Shown here: positions 34,875 through 44,301 of the stretch, piece after piece
How the letters are laid out: every line of letters starts with the position of its first letter
Position numbering within the stretch: position 1 is the first letter of the stretch
Origin: an uncultured Metabacillus sp.
GTDB taxonomy: Bacteria > Bacillota > Bacilli > Bacillales > Bacillaceae
Length of the DNA stretch: 64,000 nucleotides
Direction: 5' to 3'
Assembly (NCBI RefSeq): GCF_947503125.1
Contig: NZ_CANNCR010000006.1
Coordinates: 112,516-176,515 of the forward strand
Position numbers and translations under genes: made by a program
The notes under the pieces: model-generated
What the model saw: only the letters and a program-made list of their open reading frames with translations
What the model was told of the DNA's origin: nothing
The model's database searches: none

Positions 34875-34945
34875 CTCCAGCGCTTAGTCCCTCAAGGTCA
34901 TGAGGGGCTAGGCGCTGGAGTTAGACATAAAAACTAAGTATAAAA
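34875..34945 (-). repeat. Dispersed repeat copy C (hairpin form)
   Basis: On the minus strand it reads TACTTAGTTTTTATGTCTAA followed by CTCCAGCGCCTAGCCCCTCA, a short loop, and the complement of that arm. The two 20-base arms (34875-34894 and 34901-34920) pair with only two non-Watson-Crick positions. It shares the TGTCTAGCTCCAGCGCC core with the other copies. Confidence 0.75.
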
Positions 34946-34946
34946 A

Positions 34947-34976
34947 TAAAAAACCCTTGGCCTATTCGACCAAGGG
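34947..34976 (-). terminator. Terminator of nasA
   Basis: CCCTTGG and CCAAGGG pair across a 9-base loop; on the minus strand TTTTTTTATTTTTA follows. It lies 22 bases past the nasA stop. Confidence 0.85.
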
Positions 34977-34997
34977 ATGGAAGCGTCTCATACACGT

Positions 34998-36203
34998 TTA
35001 AATTTTTACAGCATCGCTTTTTAAATTCCATGATTTTTTCCAAGAATAACTTGCTAATAACAAGATTCCAAAGGCTATTAATGCAATTGCAGCAAAGGTA
35101 ATAAATCCTGAAGCGTAAGAACCAGTCACCTCCTTTAAAGTCCCTAAAATATTTGGTAAAAAGAAACCGCCAATACCGCCGGCAGCACCTACGATTCCAG
35201 TGACCATTCCAATTTCCTTTTGGAAACGTTGAGGAACTAATTGGAAAACAGCGCCATTTCCCATGCCAAGGCACATCATACCAACAAATAAAAGGGCGGT
35301 TATCGCGAATAATGGCGGCAGCTGACTAACACCAATCATACATAGCGCTGCACCGATAAATAAGAAGGATAAAACTTTTACACCGCCAATTCGGTCAGAA
35401 ATAAATCCGCCTACCGGTCTGAAAAAGCTCCCAGCGGCCACACAAAGTGTCACAAAATCTCCTGCTTGGACATTGGTTAAATTGTATTCATCAACAAAAA
35501 ACATGCTCAAAAAGCTCGATAATCCAACAAATCCCCCAAATGTAACGCTATAAAGCAAACAGAAAAACCATGTATCGCGATAAGCGAAAACTTTAAAATA
35601 ATTGGCCAGCGGCTGTGGTGCCGGCTGTGTTGGCGCATCCTTTGCAAGTAGGATGAAAACGACAAATGTGATAAGCAAAGGAATCAGAGCCATTCCCATT
35701 GTGACATGCCAGCCAAAATTTTCAGCTAATCGGGGACCGAATAAAGTAGCGAGTAAGGTACCGCTGTTTCCTGCCCCGGCAATCCCCATGGCTAAACCTT
35801 GAAGATGAGGTGGATACCATCTGCTTGCCATTGGTAAAGCGACAGCAAAGCTTGCTCCGGCAACCCCTAATAGAATACCGATCATAAAGAGCTCAGACAT
35901 TGTATTACCTGCCAAAAATCCCCATAGAAGCGGAATCGTTGTAATGATCATGCCTAGAATGGCTGTTTTCTTTGGTCCCATTCGGTCCGTTAAGATTCCC
36001 ATTACAATTCGAAAGAAAGACCCTGCAAGGATTGGAACAGCCACAACCAATCCTTTTTGTGATGGCGATAAACCAAAATCCTGGGTGATAAAAGCACCAA
36101 GGGCGCCAAGAATAACCCAAATCATAAAGCTCACATCAAAATACAAAAAGGAAGAAAAAAGTGTCTTCGGGTGTCCGCTAGTTTTTAAATCGGATAGTTT
36201 CAT
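34998..36203 (-). CDS. nasA: Nitrate/nitrite transporter (NarK/NasA type)
   Basis: A 401-residue MFS protein of the nitrate-nitrite porter family with 12 helices. It carries the nitrate signature [17 protein letters not shown] (around helix 5) and the matching [13 protein letters not shown] (helix 11), plus the loop motif [11 protein letters not shown]. It is divergent from nasBC. Its promoter (TATAAT on the minus strand, 36271-36266) has a TnrA-type box centred 50 bp upstream, so an assimilatory role (nitrate uptake) is more likely than respiratory exchange. Confidence 0.92.
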   Translation of the reverse strand: MKLSDLKTSGHPKTLFSSFLYFDVSFMIWVILGALGAFITQDFGLSPSQKGLVVAVPILAGSFFRIVMGILTDRMGPKKTAILGMIITTIPLLWGFLAGNTMSELFMIGILLGVAGASFAVALPMASRWYPPHLQGLAMGIAGAGNSGTLLATLFGPRLAENFGWHVTMGMALIPLLITFVVFILLAKDAPTQPAPQPLANYFKVFAYRDTWFFCLLYSVTFGGFVGLSSFLSMFFVDEYNLTNVQAGDFVTLCVAAGSFFRPVGGFISDRIGGVKVLSFLFIGAALCMIGVSQLPPLFAITALLFVGMMCLGMGNGAVFQLVPQRFQKEIGMVTGIVGAAGGIGGFFLPNILGTLKEVTGSYASGFITFAAIALIAFGILLLASYSWKKSWNLKSDAVKI

Positions 36204-36265
36204 ACCATTACTCCTTTCGATACGACAAAATTTGTTATAATTTTCAGTTTTTTGAACATAGCCAC

Positions 36266-36271
36266 ATTATA
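36266..36271 (-). promoter_or_regulatory. -10 element of the nasA promoter
   Basis: A perfect TATAAT on the minus strand. The implied start near 36259 puts the centre of the 36301-36317 TnrA-type box at -50. Confidence 0.7.
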
Positions 36272-36300
36272 AGTGGTGGATTTTTAATCGAAAAGTTACC

Positions 36301-36317
36301 TGTCAGGAAATATGACG
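36301..36317. promoter_or_regulatory. TnrA-type box 1 (nasA side)
   Basis: TGTCAGGAAATATGACG matches the TnrA/GlnR consensus TGTNAN7TNACA at all but the last position. It shares the 11-base core GGAAATATGAC with box 2, 85 bp away. Confidence 0.75.
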
Positions 36318-36385
36318 CGGAAAATTAGTTAATATGACACTAAGGGAAGGAAGTTCTTTAAGTGGATTCATTCCAGAATATTCTG

Positions 36386-36402
36386 TGTAAGGAAATATGA
36401 CA
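36386..36402. promoter_or_regulatory. TnrA-type box 2 (nasB side)
   Basis: TGTAAGGAAATATGACA is a perfect match to TGTNAN7TNACA. A -10-like AATAAT at 36432-36437 implies a start near 36444 and a box centre at -50, the activating position known for TnrA. Confidence 0.85.
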
Positions 36403-36482
36403 ACAATAAGTTAATAGTAGAAAGAATATGAAATAATGAAATCATTCGATAAGGTCAGACCATTGATGCTGGAGGGTTTTAA

Positions 36483-38834
36483 ATGAAGCGAAAACTGGTT
36501 GTAATCGGGAATGGTATGGCGGGTGTCCGCTGTGTCGAAGAAATCATAAAGCATAATTCAGAAGCATTTGACATTTCAATCATAGGGAGTGAGCCGCACC
36601 TGAACTATAACCGAATCTTGCTATCATCGGTTTTGCAGGGTGAGGCATCAATTGAGGATATTACGATTAATGGGCAGGATTGGTATGAGCAAAACAACAT
36701 CACGCTCTATTCCGGTGAGACGGCGATCAAAATTGATCCTGATAACAATGTGATCTTAACAGATCAAGACCGGATTGTACCATTTGACCTGCTGATCATA
36801 GCAACAGGGTCATTGCCTTTTATGCTGCCAATCCCTGGCGTTGAAAAGGAAGGGGTCATCAACTTTCGGACGATAGAGGATTGCAAAACCATTATAAACA
36901 CCTCAAAGCAACATAAAAAAGCTGTTGTGATTGGCGGCGGTGTGCTGGGGCTTGAGGCAGCGAGGGGTTTGTTGAATTTAGGAGTCGATGTAACGGTCAT
37001 TCACAATATGGATTATTTGATGCAGCGCCAGCTTGATGAAACATCATCGAGAATGCTGCAAAGGAAATTGGAACAGCAAGGAATTGAGTTCCTTCTAGGG
37101 AAGGTCACGAAAGAAATTGCTGGTGATAATAAAGTCGAAAGACTCTATTTTACAGATAGGACTGATATAGAGGCAGATTTTGTTGTCATGGCAGTTGGTG
37201 TCATTCCGAATATCTCGCTTGCAAAAAGCAGCGGAATACAGACAAATCGGGGAATTATCGTCAATGATTTCATGCAGACAGATTATCCAAATATATATGC
37301 TGTCGGTGAATGTGTAGAGCATAAAGGTGTGATCTATGGCTTGGTCAAACCGTTGTATGAGCAAGGGCAGGTGCTTGCTAAGCATATATGTGATCTGGAA
37401 GTAGAAGGATATAAGGGTTCTGTTTTATCAACAAGCTTAAAGGTACCGGGAATCGATCTGTTTTCTGTTGGGGAATTTGGTGAAGATACAGCAACGAAAT
37501 CGTTAACGATGCTCAATGAAATGGAAGAGGTTTATAAAAAAATGGTTTTTCGCGGAGATATCATTGTCGGTGCAGTGTTATTTGGGGAGACGGCAGATCA
37601 ATCCAAACTACTAGACATGATCGTGAAAAGAAAGCATGTAAACGACGATGAGAAACGCAATCTTCTCCATTCAGCTGGTAATAACACCTCACATGTAAAG
37701 GCGATGAAGGTAAGCGAAATTGTTTGTAATTGCAACGGAGTTTCAAAAGGAGCGATTATCGAGGCTGTTCAGCAGAAGGGTTTAACAACGGTTGAACAAG
37801 TGAAGCAATGTACAAAAGCTTCAGGGTCCTGCGGCGGATGTAAGCCGCTGGTAACGAATCTGCTTGCCTATATTCACAGCGATGAATGTGATGAGGTAAT
37901 TGAGAAAAAGTCCTTATGCGGTTGTACTGCATTAACGGAGGACGAGGTTGTCGTACAGATACAGCAACGAAACCTTAAGTCACTCCGGGAGGTATTTTTA
38001 GAGCTTAACTGGAAAGAAAGGGACGGCTGTTCAAGCTGTGTTCCTGCCATCAATTATTATTTAGCGATGATTTATCCAGATAATGAAGGTTTGAATGAAC
38101 CATTCTATATGAATGGAAGTGCAGGGGCTCAGCTGCAAAAGGATGGTACTTATTCGATCATTCCACAAATGTATGGAGCGTTATTAAATGCTGCGGAGCT
38201 TAACCAGATTTCTAGTATTATGAAAAAATACCAAATAACAGATGTGGGGATTACCCCTGAACAAAAGATCCAATTAAAGGGAATCAAAAAAGAATATGTT
38301 CAAGCTGTGTGTTCAGAATTGAATGTACGAATGAGTCCTACACATGGCAATACGATCCAGCATGTAAACACGTTTTTTGGTGACCCTGTTTGCCATTGTC
38401 ATAAGGAGCAAGCCTTGCAACTCGCGATTGAACTGGAAAAGGACATGGAATTTTTGCTGACACCTCATCGCGTTGTATTAGGTGTATCAGCTTGTAAGCA
38501 TAGAGAGACAGAAATGATCACAAAGGATATCAGCATCATCGGTGATAAGCGGGGCTGGGAGATTTACGTAGGCGGAAGCCAAAGTCCTGCCTTGAAAAAA
38601 GGAGAATTATTTACGGTGGCGGGTGACTCGGAAGAAGCAAAAACATTGATTTGCGGTTTTGTTCAATATTACCGGGAAACGGCCAATTATCTTGAACAAA
38701 TTAGTGATTGGATCGAGAGAGTCGGTCTAATTCATATAAGAGAAGTTTTATTTGAAGTACACTTGCGGGATCAGCTCATAAGCAGAATGGAAGCGGAATT
38801 GCTTCCATATGCACAGAAGACCATTTTGAAATGA
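36483..38834 (+). CDS. nasB: Assimilatory nitrate reductase electron-transfer subunit NasB
   Basis: A 783-residue flavoprotein that passes electrons from NAD(P)H to the catalytic subunit NasC. Order: FAD/NADH oxidoreductase domain (VVIGNGMAGVRC at the start, VVIGGGVLGLEAARG near 160), two BFD-like [2Fe-2S] regions (CNCNGVSKGAI...SCGGCKPL near 413-460, and CGCTALTEDEV...CSSC near 477-520), and a C-terminal half resembling nitrite reductase. That last part lacks two of the four siroheme/4Fe-4S cysteines (Phe631 and Glu675 replace them, Cys637 and Cys671 remain). It is paralogous to NasD. GGAGG precedes the ATG. Confidence 0.93.
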   Translation: MKRKLVVIGNGMAGVRCVEEIIKHNSEAFDISIIGSEPHLNYNRILLSSVLQGEASIEDITINGQDWYEQNNITLYSGETAIKIDPDNNVILTDQDRIVPFDLLIIATGSLPFMLPIPGVEKEGVINFRTIEDCKTIINTSKQHKKAVVIGGGVLGLEAARGLLNLGVDVTVIHNMDYLMQRQLDETSSRMLQRKLEQQGIEFLLGKVTKEIAGDNKVERLYFTDRTDIEADFVVMAVGVIPNISLAKSSGIQTNRGIIVNDFMQTDYPNIYAVGECVEHKGVIYGLVKPLYEQGQVLAKHICDLEVEGYKGSVLSTSLKVPGIDLFSVGEFGEDTATKSLTMLNEMEEVYKKMVFRGDIIVGAVLFGETADQSKLLDMIVKRKHVNDDEKRNLLHSAGNNTSHVKAMKVSEIVCNCNGVSKGAIIEAVQQKGLTTVEQVKQCTKASGSCGGCKPLVTNLLAYIHSDECDEVIEKKSLCGCTALTEDEVVVQIQQRNLKSLREVFLELNWKERDGCSSCVPAINYYLAMIYPDNEGLNEPFYMNGSAGAQLQKDGTYSIIPQMYGALLNAAELNQISSIMKKYQITDVGITPEQKIQLKGIKKEYVQAVCSELNVRMSPTHGNTIQHVNTFFGDPVCHCHKEQALQLAIELEKDMEFLLTPHRVVLGVSACKHRETEMITKDISIIGDKRGWEIYVGGSQSPALKKGELFTVAGDSEEAKTLICGFVQYYRETANYLEQISDWIERVGLIHIREVLFEVHLRDQLISRMEAELLPYAQKTILK

Positions 38835-38873
38835 TGAATTAATATAGATTTCGAGAGTAAGGGGGGAATTGTC

Positions 38874-41006
38874 TTGACCGAATTATTATTGAAATACTTC
38901 CGGACAAAGCAGCAAGAGGTTCAATCAGAAAAGGTGTATGATACGCAATGTCCGTTTTGTAGTATGCAATGCAAAATGCAATTAATTGAGCAGTCGGTTG
39001 TGACAAGGAAAAAGTACACGACAGTGGGCAAAGACAATCCTACATCAGAAGGAAGGCTATGTATAAAAGGTCTGAATGCCCATCAGCATCCCTTCCATCA
39101 GGATCGGATTTTGCACCCATTATTAAAGGTGAATGGCGAGTTTGTGAGGATTTCGTGGGAACAAGCCATTGCACATATAAAAGAACAGTTTACGAGGATT
39201 CAAGCTGAGGATGGCTTAAATGCTTTATCGGTATACGGCAGTGCTTCTATTACAAATGAAGAAGCGTATTTACTAGGCAAGTTTGCCAGGGTAGCACTAA
39301 AAACACGTTATATCGATTATAATGGCCGCCTATGCATGTCCGCTGCAGCAACTGCAGCAAACCAAACCTTTGGCTTAGACCGCGGCTTAACCAATGCGCT
39401 ATCAGAGGTGCCGCATACAAGAGTGATTATTTTAGCTGGCACAAATATCGCAGAATGTCAGCCGACGATTATGCCATATTTTGAGAAAGCGAAGGAAAAC
39501 GGAGCCTATATTATTGCGATTGACCCTCGTGAAACAGGCACAACTGAGATTGCTGATTTGCATTTAAAGGTCAAGCCAGGAATGGATGCAGCCTTGGCAA
39601 ATGGAATGCTAAAGGTGATTATTGAGGAAAATCTCCATGATGTAGCGTTCATTAATGAAAGAGCAACAGGATTTGAAGATGTTAAAGAGTATGTCACATC
39701 TTTATCACTAGAGGAAATTTCTGAGATGACTGGTGTCTCTGTGGAGCATATTCGGCTTGCAGCCACTAAATTTGCCAGTGAAGAATCTGGGATGATTTTT
39801 ACAGCAAGGGGAGTAGAACAGCAAATAGACGGAACCACTGCTGTGAGGAATTTACTGAATATTCTTATCTCTACAGGCAAAATTGGTAAGCCGTACTCTG
39901 GTTATGGTGCCATTACTGGGCAAGGAAATGGGCAAGGTGCCCGTGAGCACGGGCAAAAAGCTGATCAGCTGCCGGGCTACAGATTAATCGAGAATGAAGA
40001 GCATCGCGCCTATATTGCCAAAGTATGGGGTGTGGATAAGGATGAGCTGCCTGGAAAAGGTGTTTCCGCATTTGAGATGTTCAAAAAAATTGAAGAAGGC
40101 GAAATTACGGGAATGTTTCTCATGTGTTCAAATCCAGTTGTATCCAATCCAAATGCAAACTTTGTAAAAGCGGCGTTAAAAAAGCTCAAGTTCTTAGTCG
40201 CTGTCGATTTGTTTGTATCAGAAACGGCCAAATTAGCAGATCTCATTTTGCCGGCATCTTCTTATCTTGAGGATGAAGGAACCATGACCAATCTTGAAGG
40301 CAGAGTTACCCTTAGGGAAGCTAGTCGTCCTTGTCCAGGAGAAGTAAAACATGATTGGCAAATCCTTTGTGAAATTGCAAAAGCACTTGGGAAAGAGAAG
40401 TATTTTTCCTATACAAAGGCTGAGGACATCTTTAATGAATTAAGAATCGCAAGCCGGGGCGGAATCGCTGATTATTATGGCATTACCTATGAGCGAATTA
40501 GAAAAGAACAAGGAATTCTTTGGCCGTGTCCAGATCTGGAGCATAAAGGAACAGAACGATTATTTGAACAATCATTTGCCCACCCGGATGGGAAAGCGAA
40601 AATGATTGCTGTCCCAAATACTCCAGAAGTGCCAAAGGAAAAACCAAATGAAGAGTATCCGCTCTATTTAACAACGGGCAGAGTGATGTCACATTATTTA
40701 ACAGGAGTGCAAACGAGAAAGAGTGCGGCTTTGGCAGCAAGGAATTTTGAGTCCTATCTTGAGATCCATCCAGAGACTGCTAGGAAATATAACATTGAGA
40801 ATCATCGTTTAGTAATGGTTTCTTCAAAGAGAGGCAGCATTGTTGTTAGAAGCAGATGGTCGGAAAAAATCAGACAAGATACCGTTTTTGTACCATTCCA
40901 CTGGGCGGATAGCCAAAATGTTAACTTACTAGTCGGCGAGGAACTTGACCCTTATTGCCGCATGCCTGGATTTAAAGTAAGTGCTGTTAAAATAAAACCT
41001 GTTTAA
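38874..41006 (+). CDS. nasC: Assimilatory nitrate reductase catalytic subunit NasC
   Basis: A 710-residue molybdenum (bis-MGD) enzyme that reduces nitrate to nitrite in the cytoplasm. The N-terminal [4Fe-4S] ligands are Cys26, Cys29, Cys33 and Cys63 (CPFCSMQC and RLCIKG). Molybdopterin-binding stretches such as YNGRLCMSAAATAAN and GQGNGQGAREHGQK are present, and the C-terminal dinucleotide-binding domain begins near YPLYLTTGRVMSHY. It starts at a TTG behind GGGGGGA, 39 bases after nasB. A terminator follows (41038-41063). Confidence 0.94.
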   Translation: MTELLLKYFRTKQQEVQSEKVYDTQCPFCSMQCKMQLIEQSVVTRKKYTTVGKDNPTSEGRLCIKGLNAHQHPFHQDRILHPLLKVNGEFVRISWEQAIAHIKEQFTRIQAEDGLNALSVYGSASITNEEAYLLGKFARVALKTRYIDYNGRLCMSAAATAANQTFGLDRGLTNALSEVPHTRVIILAGTNIAECQPTIMPYFEKAKENGAYIIAIDPRETGTTEIADLHLKVKPGMDAALANGMLKVIIEENLHDVAFINERATGFEDVKEYVTSLSLEEISEMTGVSVEHIRLAATKFASEESGMIFTARGVEQQIDGTTAVRNLLNILISTGKIGKPYSGYGAITGQGNGQGAREHGQKADQLPGYRLIENEEHRAYIAKVWGVDKDELPGKGVSAFEMFKKIEEGEITGMFLMCSNPVVSNPNANFVKAALKKLKFLVAVDLFVSETAKLADLILPASSYLEDEGTMTNLEGRVTLREASRPCPGEVKHDWQILCEIAKALGKEKYFSYTKAEDIFNELRIASRGGIADYYGITYERIRKEQGILWPCPDLEHKGTERLFEQSFAHPDGKAKMIAVPNTPEVPKEKPNEEYPLYLTTGRVMSHYLTGVQTRKSAALAARNFESYLEIHPETARKYNIENHRLVMVSSKRGSIVVRSRWSEKIRQDTVFVPFHWADSQNVNLLVGEELDPYCRMPGFKVSAVKIKPV

Positions 41007-41037
41007 TAGGCTGAATACAAATAGATTGCTAGTTTTC

Positions 41038-41063
41038 GAGGTGCGAATCGTGCCTCTTTTTTA
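41038..41063 (+). terminator. Terminator between nasC and nasD
   Basis: GAGGTGC and GTGCCTC pair (with two G-T pairs) around a short loop and are followed by TTTTTTA. It separates nasBC from nasDEF, which has its own promoter. Confidence 0.7.
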
Positions 41064-41107
41064 CACTAGGTAAGTTTAGGGAGCCTATAAGTTAGAAAAT
41101 AAAACCA

Positions 41108-41124
41108 TGTTAGAAAACCTAACA
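41108..41124. promoter_or_regulatory. TnrA-type box 3 (nasD)
   Basis: TGTTAGAAAACCTAACA is a perfect TGTNAN7TNACA match within a longer palindrome (CATGTTAG/CTAACATG). The extended -10 TGCTATAGT at 41151-41159 implies a start near 41166 and puts the box centre at -50. Confidence 0.88.
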
Positions 41125-41190
41125 TGTATGTAAAATAATTAATTTTACCGTGCTATAGTAGAAGAAACTTTCCAAGGGGAGGAAAATCAG

Positions 41191-43602
41191 GTGGAAAAAA
41201 AGAAGCTTGTTTTAATAGGAAACGGAATGGCCGGCGTAAGAGCAATCGAAGAAATCCTAAAGATTTCAAACGACTTATTTGAAATAACAATCTTTGGGAG
41301 TGAGCCGCATCCAAACTATAATCGAATCCTATTATCGAAGGTGCTGCAGGGTGACACCGAGGTAAAGGATATCACGTTAAATGACTGGGATTGGTATGAA
41401 GAAAATAATATAACGCTTTATACGGGAGAAACCGTCACAAAAATCAATCCGGATAAGATGGTGGTTGAGTCCGATAAAGGCCGAATTTTACCATATGATG
41501 AACTAATTATCGCAACGGGATCTGTACCCTTTATCCTTCCGATTCCAGGTGCTGATAAAGAAGGTGTTACAGCTTTCCGTGATATTAAGGACACTGACAT
41601 TATGCTTGAAGCATCTAAAAAATATAAAAAGGCTGCCGTTATTGGTGGAGGCTTGCTTGGATTAGAAGCAGCCCGCGGCCTATTAAATTTAGGAATGGAT
41701 GTTAATGTTGTTCATTTAGCACCAACATTAATGGAACGCCAGCTTGATGAAACAGCAGGAAGACTTTTGCAAAAAGAGCTTGAAAATCAAGGGATGAAAT
41801 TTTTATTAGAAAAAGCAACAGTAGAGATTTATGGAGAAGATCGTGTTGAGGGATTAAAGTTTAAGGATGGCACCCATCTTGAAGCAGACTTAGTGGTAAT
41901 GGCTGTAGGTATTAAGCCGAATATCGAGCTAGCTAAGAATAGCGGTATCGCAGTAAATAGAGGGATTGTCGTTAATGATTATCTGCAAACAGATCTGCCG
42001 CATGTTTATTCTGTTGGTGAATGTGCTGAACATAATGGCATTCCATATGGCCTTGTCGCTCCATTATATGAGCAAGCAAAGGTACTGGCATCCCACATCT
42101 GCGGAAAAGAAACAGAGGGGTATAAAGGATCTGTATTATCTACGCAATTAAAGGTTTCAGGTGTGGAAGTATTCTCAGCTGGTGATTTTATGGAAGGCGA
42201 TGACAAAAAATCGCTGAAAATCTTTGATGAGCAGGATGGTATCTATAAAAAGATTGTCTTAAGAGGAAACAAAATCGTTGGGGCTGTTTTATTCGGAGAC
42301 AGTAAAGAAGGAAATCGCCTTTTCTCTATGATTAAAAAGGAAGCGGATATTTCAGATACAGAAAAGGTCAGCATTCTCCAGCCAATCGGCGGCGAAACAG
42401 GGGAGAGCCTTGTTGCTTCAATGAGTGCGGATGAAATTATCTGCGGTTGTAATGGGGTCTCAAAAGGTGCCATTGTTCAAGCGATTCAAGAGAAGGGCTG
42501 TACATCAGTTGATGCCATTAAGGCTTGCACAAGTGCTTCCCGTTCATGTGGTGGCTGTAAACCTTTAGTGGCAGATGTTCTTCAGCTGACACTTGGATCT
42601 GAATTCGATGCTTCCTCGCAGAAAGAAGCGATTTGCGGTTGTACAACACTTTCTAGAGATGAAGTAGTCGAAGAAATTAAAGCGAAAGGCTTAACACATG
42701 TTAGAGAAGTAATGAATGTCCTAGATTGGGGAACAGCAGAAGGCTGCTCAAAATGTCGACCAGCTTTAAACTATTATTTAGGCATGGTGAATCCGACGAA
42801 ATATCAGGATGAAAGAGAATCACGTTTTGTCAATGAGCGTATGCACGCAAATATTCAGAAGGATGGAACATACTCAGTTGTACCAAGAATGTACGGCGGT
42901 GTGACAAATGCAGAAGAATTGCGCAAAATTGCAGATGTTGTGGACAAATATGAAATTCCTTTAGTAAAAGTAACGGGCGGACAGCGTATTGACCTATTTG
43001 GCGTGAAAAAGGATGATCTTCCAAAGGTATGGGAGGATCTAGATATGAATTCTGGTTATGCGTATGGAAAATCGCTGCGGACAGTCAAAACATGTGTTGG
43101 TGAAACATTCTGCCGCTTCGGTACACAAGATTCTATGGGCTTAGGGATCAGACTAGAGAAGAAATTTGAAGGCTTGCAAACTCCTCATAAAGTAAAAATG
43201 GCTGTATCGGCATGTCCGAGAAGCTGTGCTGAGTCAGGCTTTAAAGATATTGGGTTTATCGGAATCGATGGCGGATGGGAAATCTACATTGGCGGAAATG
43301 GCGGTACCCATGTTCGCGGAGGCGACTTGTTATACAAAGTAAAAACAGATGATGAAGCAATGGAGATTACAGGTGCTTACCTCCAATATTACCGTGAAAC
43401 GGCAAATTATTTAGAGCGTACATCGGCATGGGTCGAACGTGTTGGCTTAGACCATGTAAGATCAGTGCTTGATGACAAAAACAAGCGTCAGGAGTTAAAT
43501 GCACGGATGGATGAAACATTATCTGTATACAGAGATCCATGGAAAGAAATTATTGAAGATAAGAAGACCACAAAAGAACTATTTGAAACGGTTGGCATTT
43601 AA
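41191..43602 (+). CDS. nasD: Assimilatory nitrite reductase large subunit NasD
   Basis: An 803-residue siroheme enzyme reducing nitrite to ammonium with NAD(P)H. Order: FAD/NADH domain (LIGNGMAGVRAIEE; AAVIGGGLLGLEAARG), BFD-like [2Fe-2S] regions (CGCNGVSKGAI...CGGCKPL; CGCTTLSRDEV...CSKCRP), then the siroheme/[4Fe-4S] domain with the complete ligand set Cys635, Cys641, Cys675 and Cys679 (CVGETFC and CPRSC). The GTG start follows GGGGAGG. It has its own TnrA-type box and promoter. The small subunit NasE follows. Confidence 0.96.
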   Translation: MEKKKLVLIGNGMAGVRAIEEILKISNDLFEITIFGSEPHPNYNRILLSKVLQGDTEVKDITLNDWDWYEENNITLYTGETVTKINPDKMVVESDKGRILPYDELIIATGSVPFILPIPGADKEGVTAFRDIKDTDIMLEASKKYKKAAVIGGGLLGLEAARGLLNLGMDVNVVHLAPTLMERQLDETAGRLLQKELENQGMKFLLEKATVEIYGEDRVEGLKFKDGTHLEADLVVMAVGIKPNIELAKNSGIAVNRGIVVNDYLQTDLPHVYSVGECAEHNGIPYGLVAPLYEQAKVLASHICGKETEGYKGSVLSTQLKVSGVEVFSAGDFMEGDDKKSLKIFDEQDGIYKKIVLRGNKIVGAVLFGDSKEGNRLFSMIKKEADISDTEKVSILQPIGGETGESLVASMSADEIICGCNGVSKGAIVQAIQEKGCTSVDAIKACTSASRSCGGCKPLVADVLQLTLGSEFDASSQKEAICGCTTLSRDEVVEEIKAKGLTHVREVMNVLDWGTAEGCSKCRPALNYYLGMVNPTKYQDERESRFVNERMHANIQKDGTYSVVPRMYGGVTNAEELRKIADVVDKYEIPLVKVTGGQRIDLFGVKKDDLPKVWEDLDMNSGYAYGKSLRTVKTCVGETFCRFGTQDSMGLGIRLEKKFEGLQTPHKVKMAVSACPRSCAESGFKDIGFIGIDGGWEIYIGGNGGTHVRGGDLLYKVKTDDEAMEITGAYLQYYRETANYLERTSAWVERVGLDHVRSVLDDKNKRQELNARMDETLSVYRDPWKEIIEDKKTTKELFETVGI

Positions 43603-43689
43603 TTGTTTGAACGAAAACAATAAGCAGTTCTTTTAACAACGTATAGCAACAAATAACAGAATATTTTGTAAAGAGGGAGGAAGTTGGAC

Positions 43690-44013
43690 ATGAAGGAAAT
43701 GACAAAAACGAAGGTGTATGTTGGTCCCTTTTTGGAACTGCCAGAGCGTGTCGGGAAAACCGTTCAACTGGAAAAGGACAAAGAAGTGGCTGTCTTTAAG
43801 CTTTCAAATGGTACGATTAAAGCCATTGAAAATAAATGCCCTCATAAAGGCGGAGTATTAAGTGAAGGAATCGTTAGCGGTGAGCATGTATTCTGTCCGA
43901 TGCATGACTGGAAAATTTGCCTTGAGGATGGAAAGGTCCAAGAGCCGGATTTTGGCTGTGTCAAAACCTATGAAACGATTATTGAAGAGGGAGAAGTTTT
44001 TCTCTTAATTTGA
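43690..44013 (+). CDS. nasE: Nitrite reductase small subunit NasE
   Basis: A Rieske-type protein of about 107 residues. The two-part iron-sulfur motif (CPHKGG and CPMHDW) is present with both Cys-x-His and Cys-x2-His elements. It completes the NasDE nitrite reductase. The ATG at 43690 is preferred because it is about nine bases from GAGGGAGG; the in-frame TTG at 43684 is too close to that site. Confidence 0.93.
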   Translation: MKEMTKTKVYVGPFLELPERVGKTVQLEKDKEVAVFKLSNGTIKAIENKCPHKGGVLSEGIVSGEHVFCPMHDWKICLEDGKVQEPDFGCVKTYETIIEEGEVFLLI

Positions 44014-44083
44014 TCAGCATAATATAAGTGGCTTTTTTCTAAAATATTGTTGCATTTTAAATAGATTAGAATGTTGAAATGAG

Positions 44084-44106
44084 GCAATCGGTGATTATCC
44101 GATTGC
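44084..44106 (+). promoter_or_regulatory. Hairpin after nasE
   Basis: GCAATCGG and CCGATTGC form a perfect 8-bp stem with a 7-base loop. There is no T-run, so it may be a processing or stability element or a weak terminator. Confidence 0.5.
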
Positions 44107-44209
44107 TTCAAATTTCATCTCTAACCTCTCTCTTCAAGAGGCACAATTATTTTGAAATGATAACTTTATCCTAAAAGCAACAAAGTTTATGAATACAGCC
44201 TAAAACAAA

Positions 44210-44265
44210 AAGTAAGGTTAGCATAGAATCGCTATGCATATAGAGAGAGCGCACTTCCCTTACTT
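44210..44265 (+). promoter_or_regulatory. Structured leader upstream of nasF
   Basis: The outer arms AAGTAAGG and CCTTACTT enclose an inner perfect hairpin GCATAG/CTATGC with a 5-base loop and a 20-base purine-rich single strand. It ends 36 bases before the nasF start. The 288-base gap between nasE and nasF holds this and the 44084 hairpin but no gene. No riboswitch family recognised. Confidence 0.5.
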
Positions 44266-44301
44266 TAAAAAGGAAAAAGAAGCTAAGGGAGGAAGAAGAA
44301 A

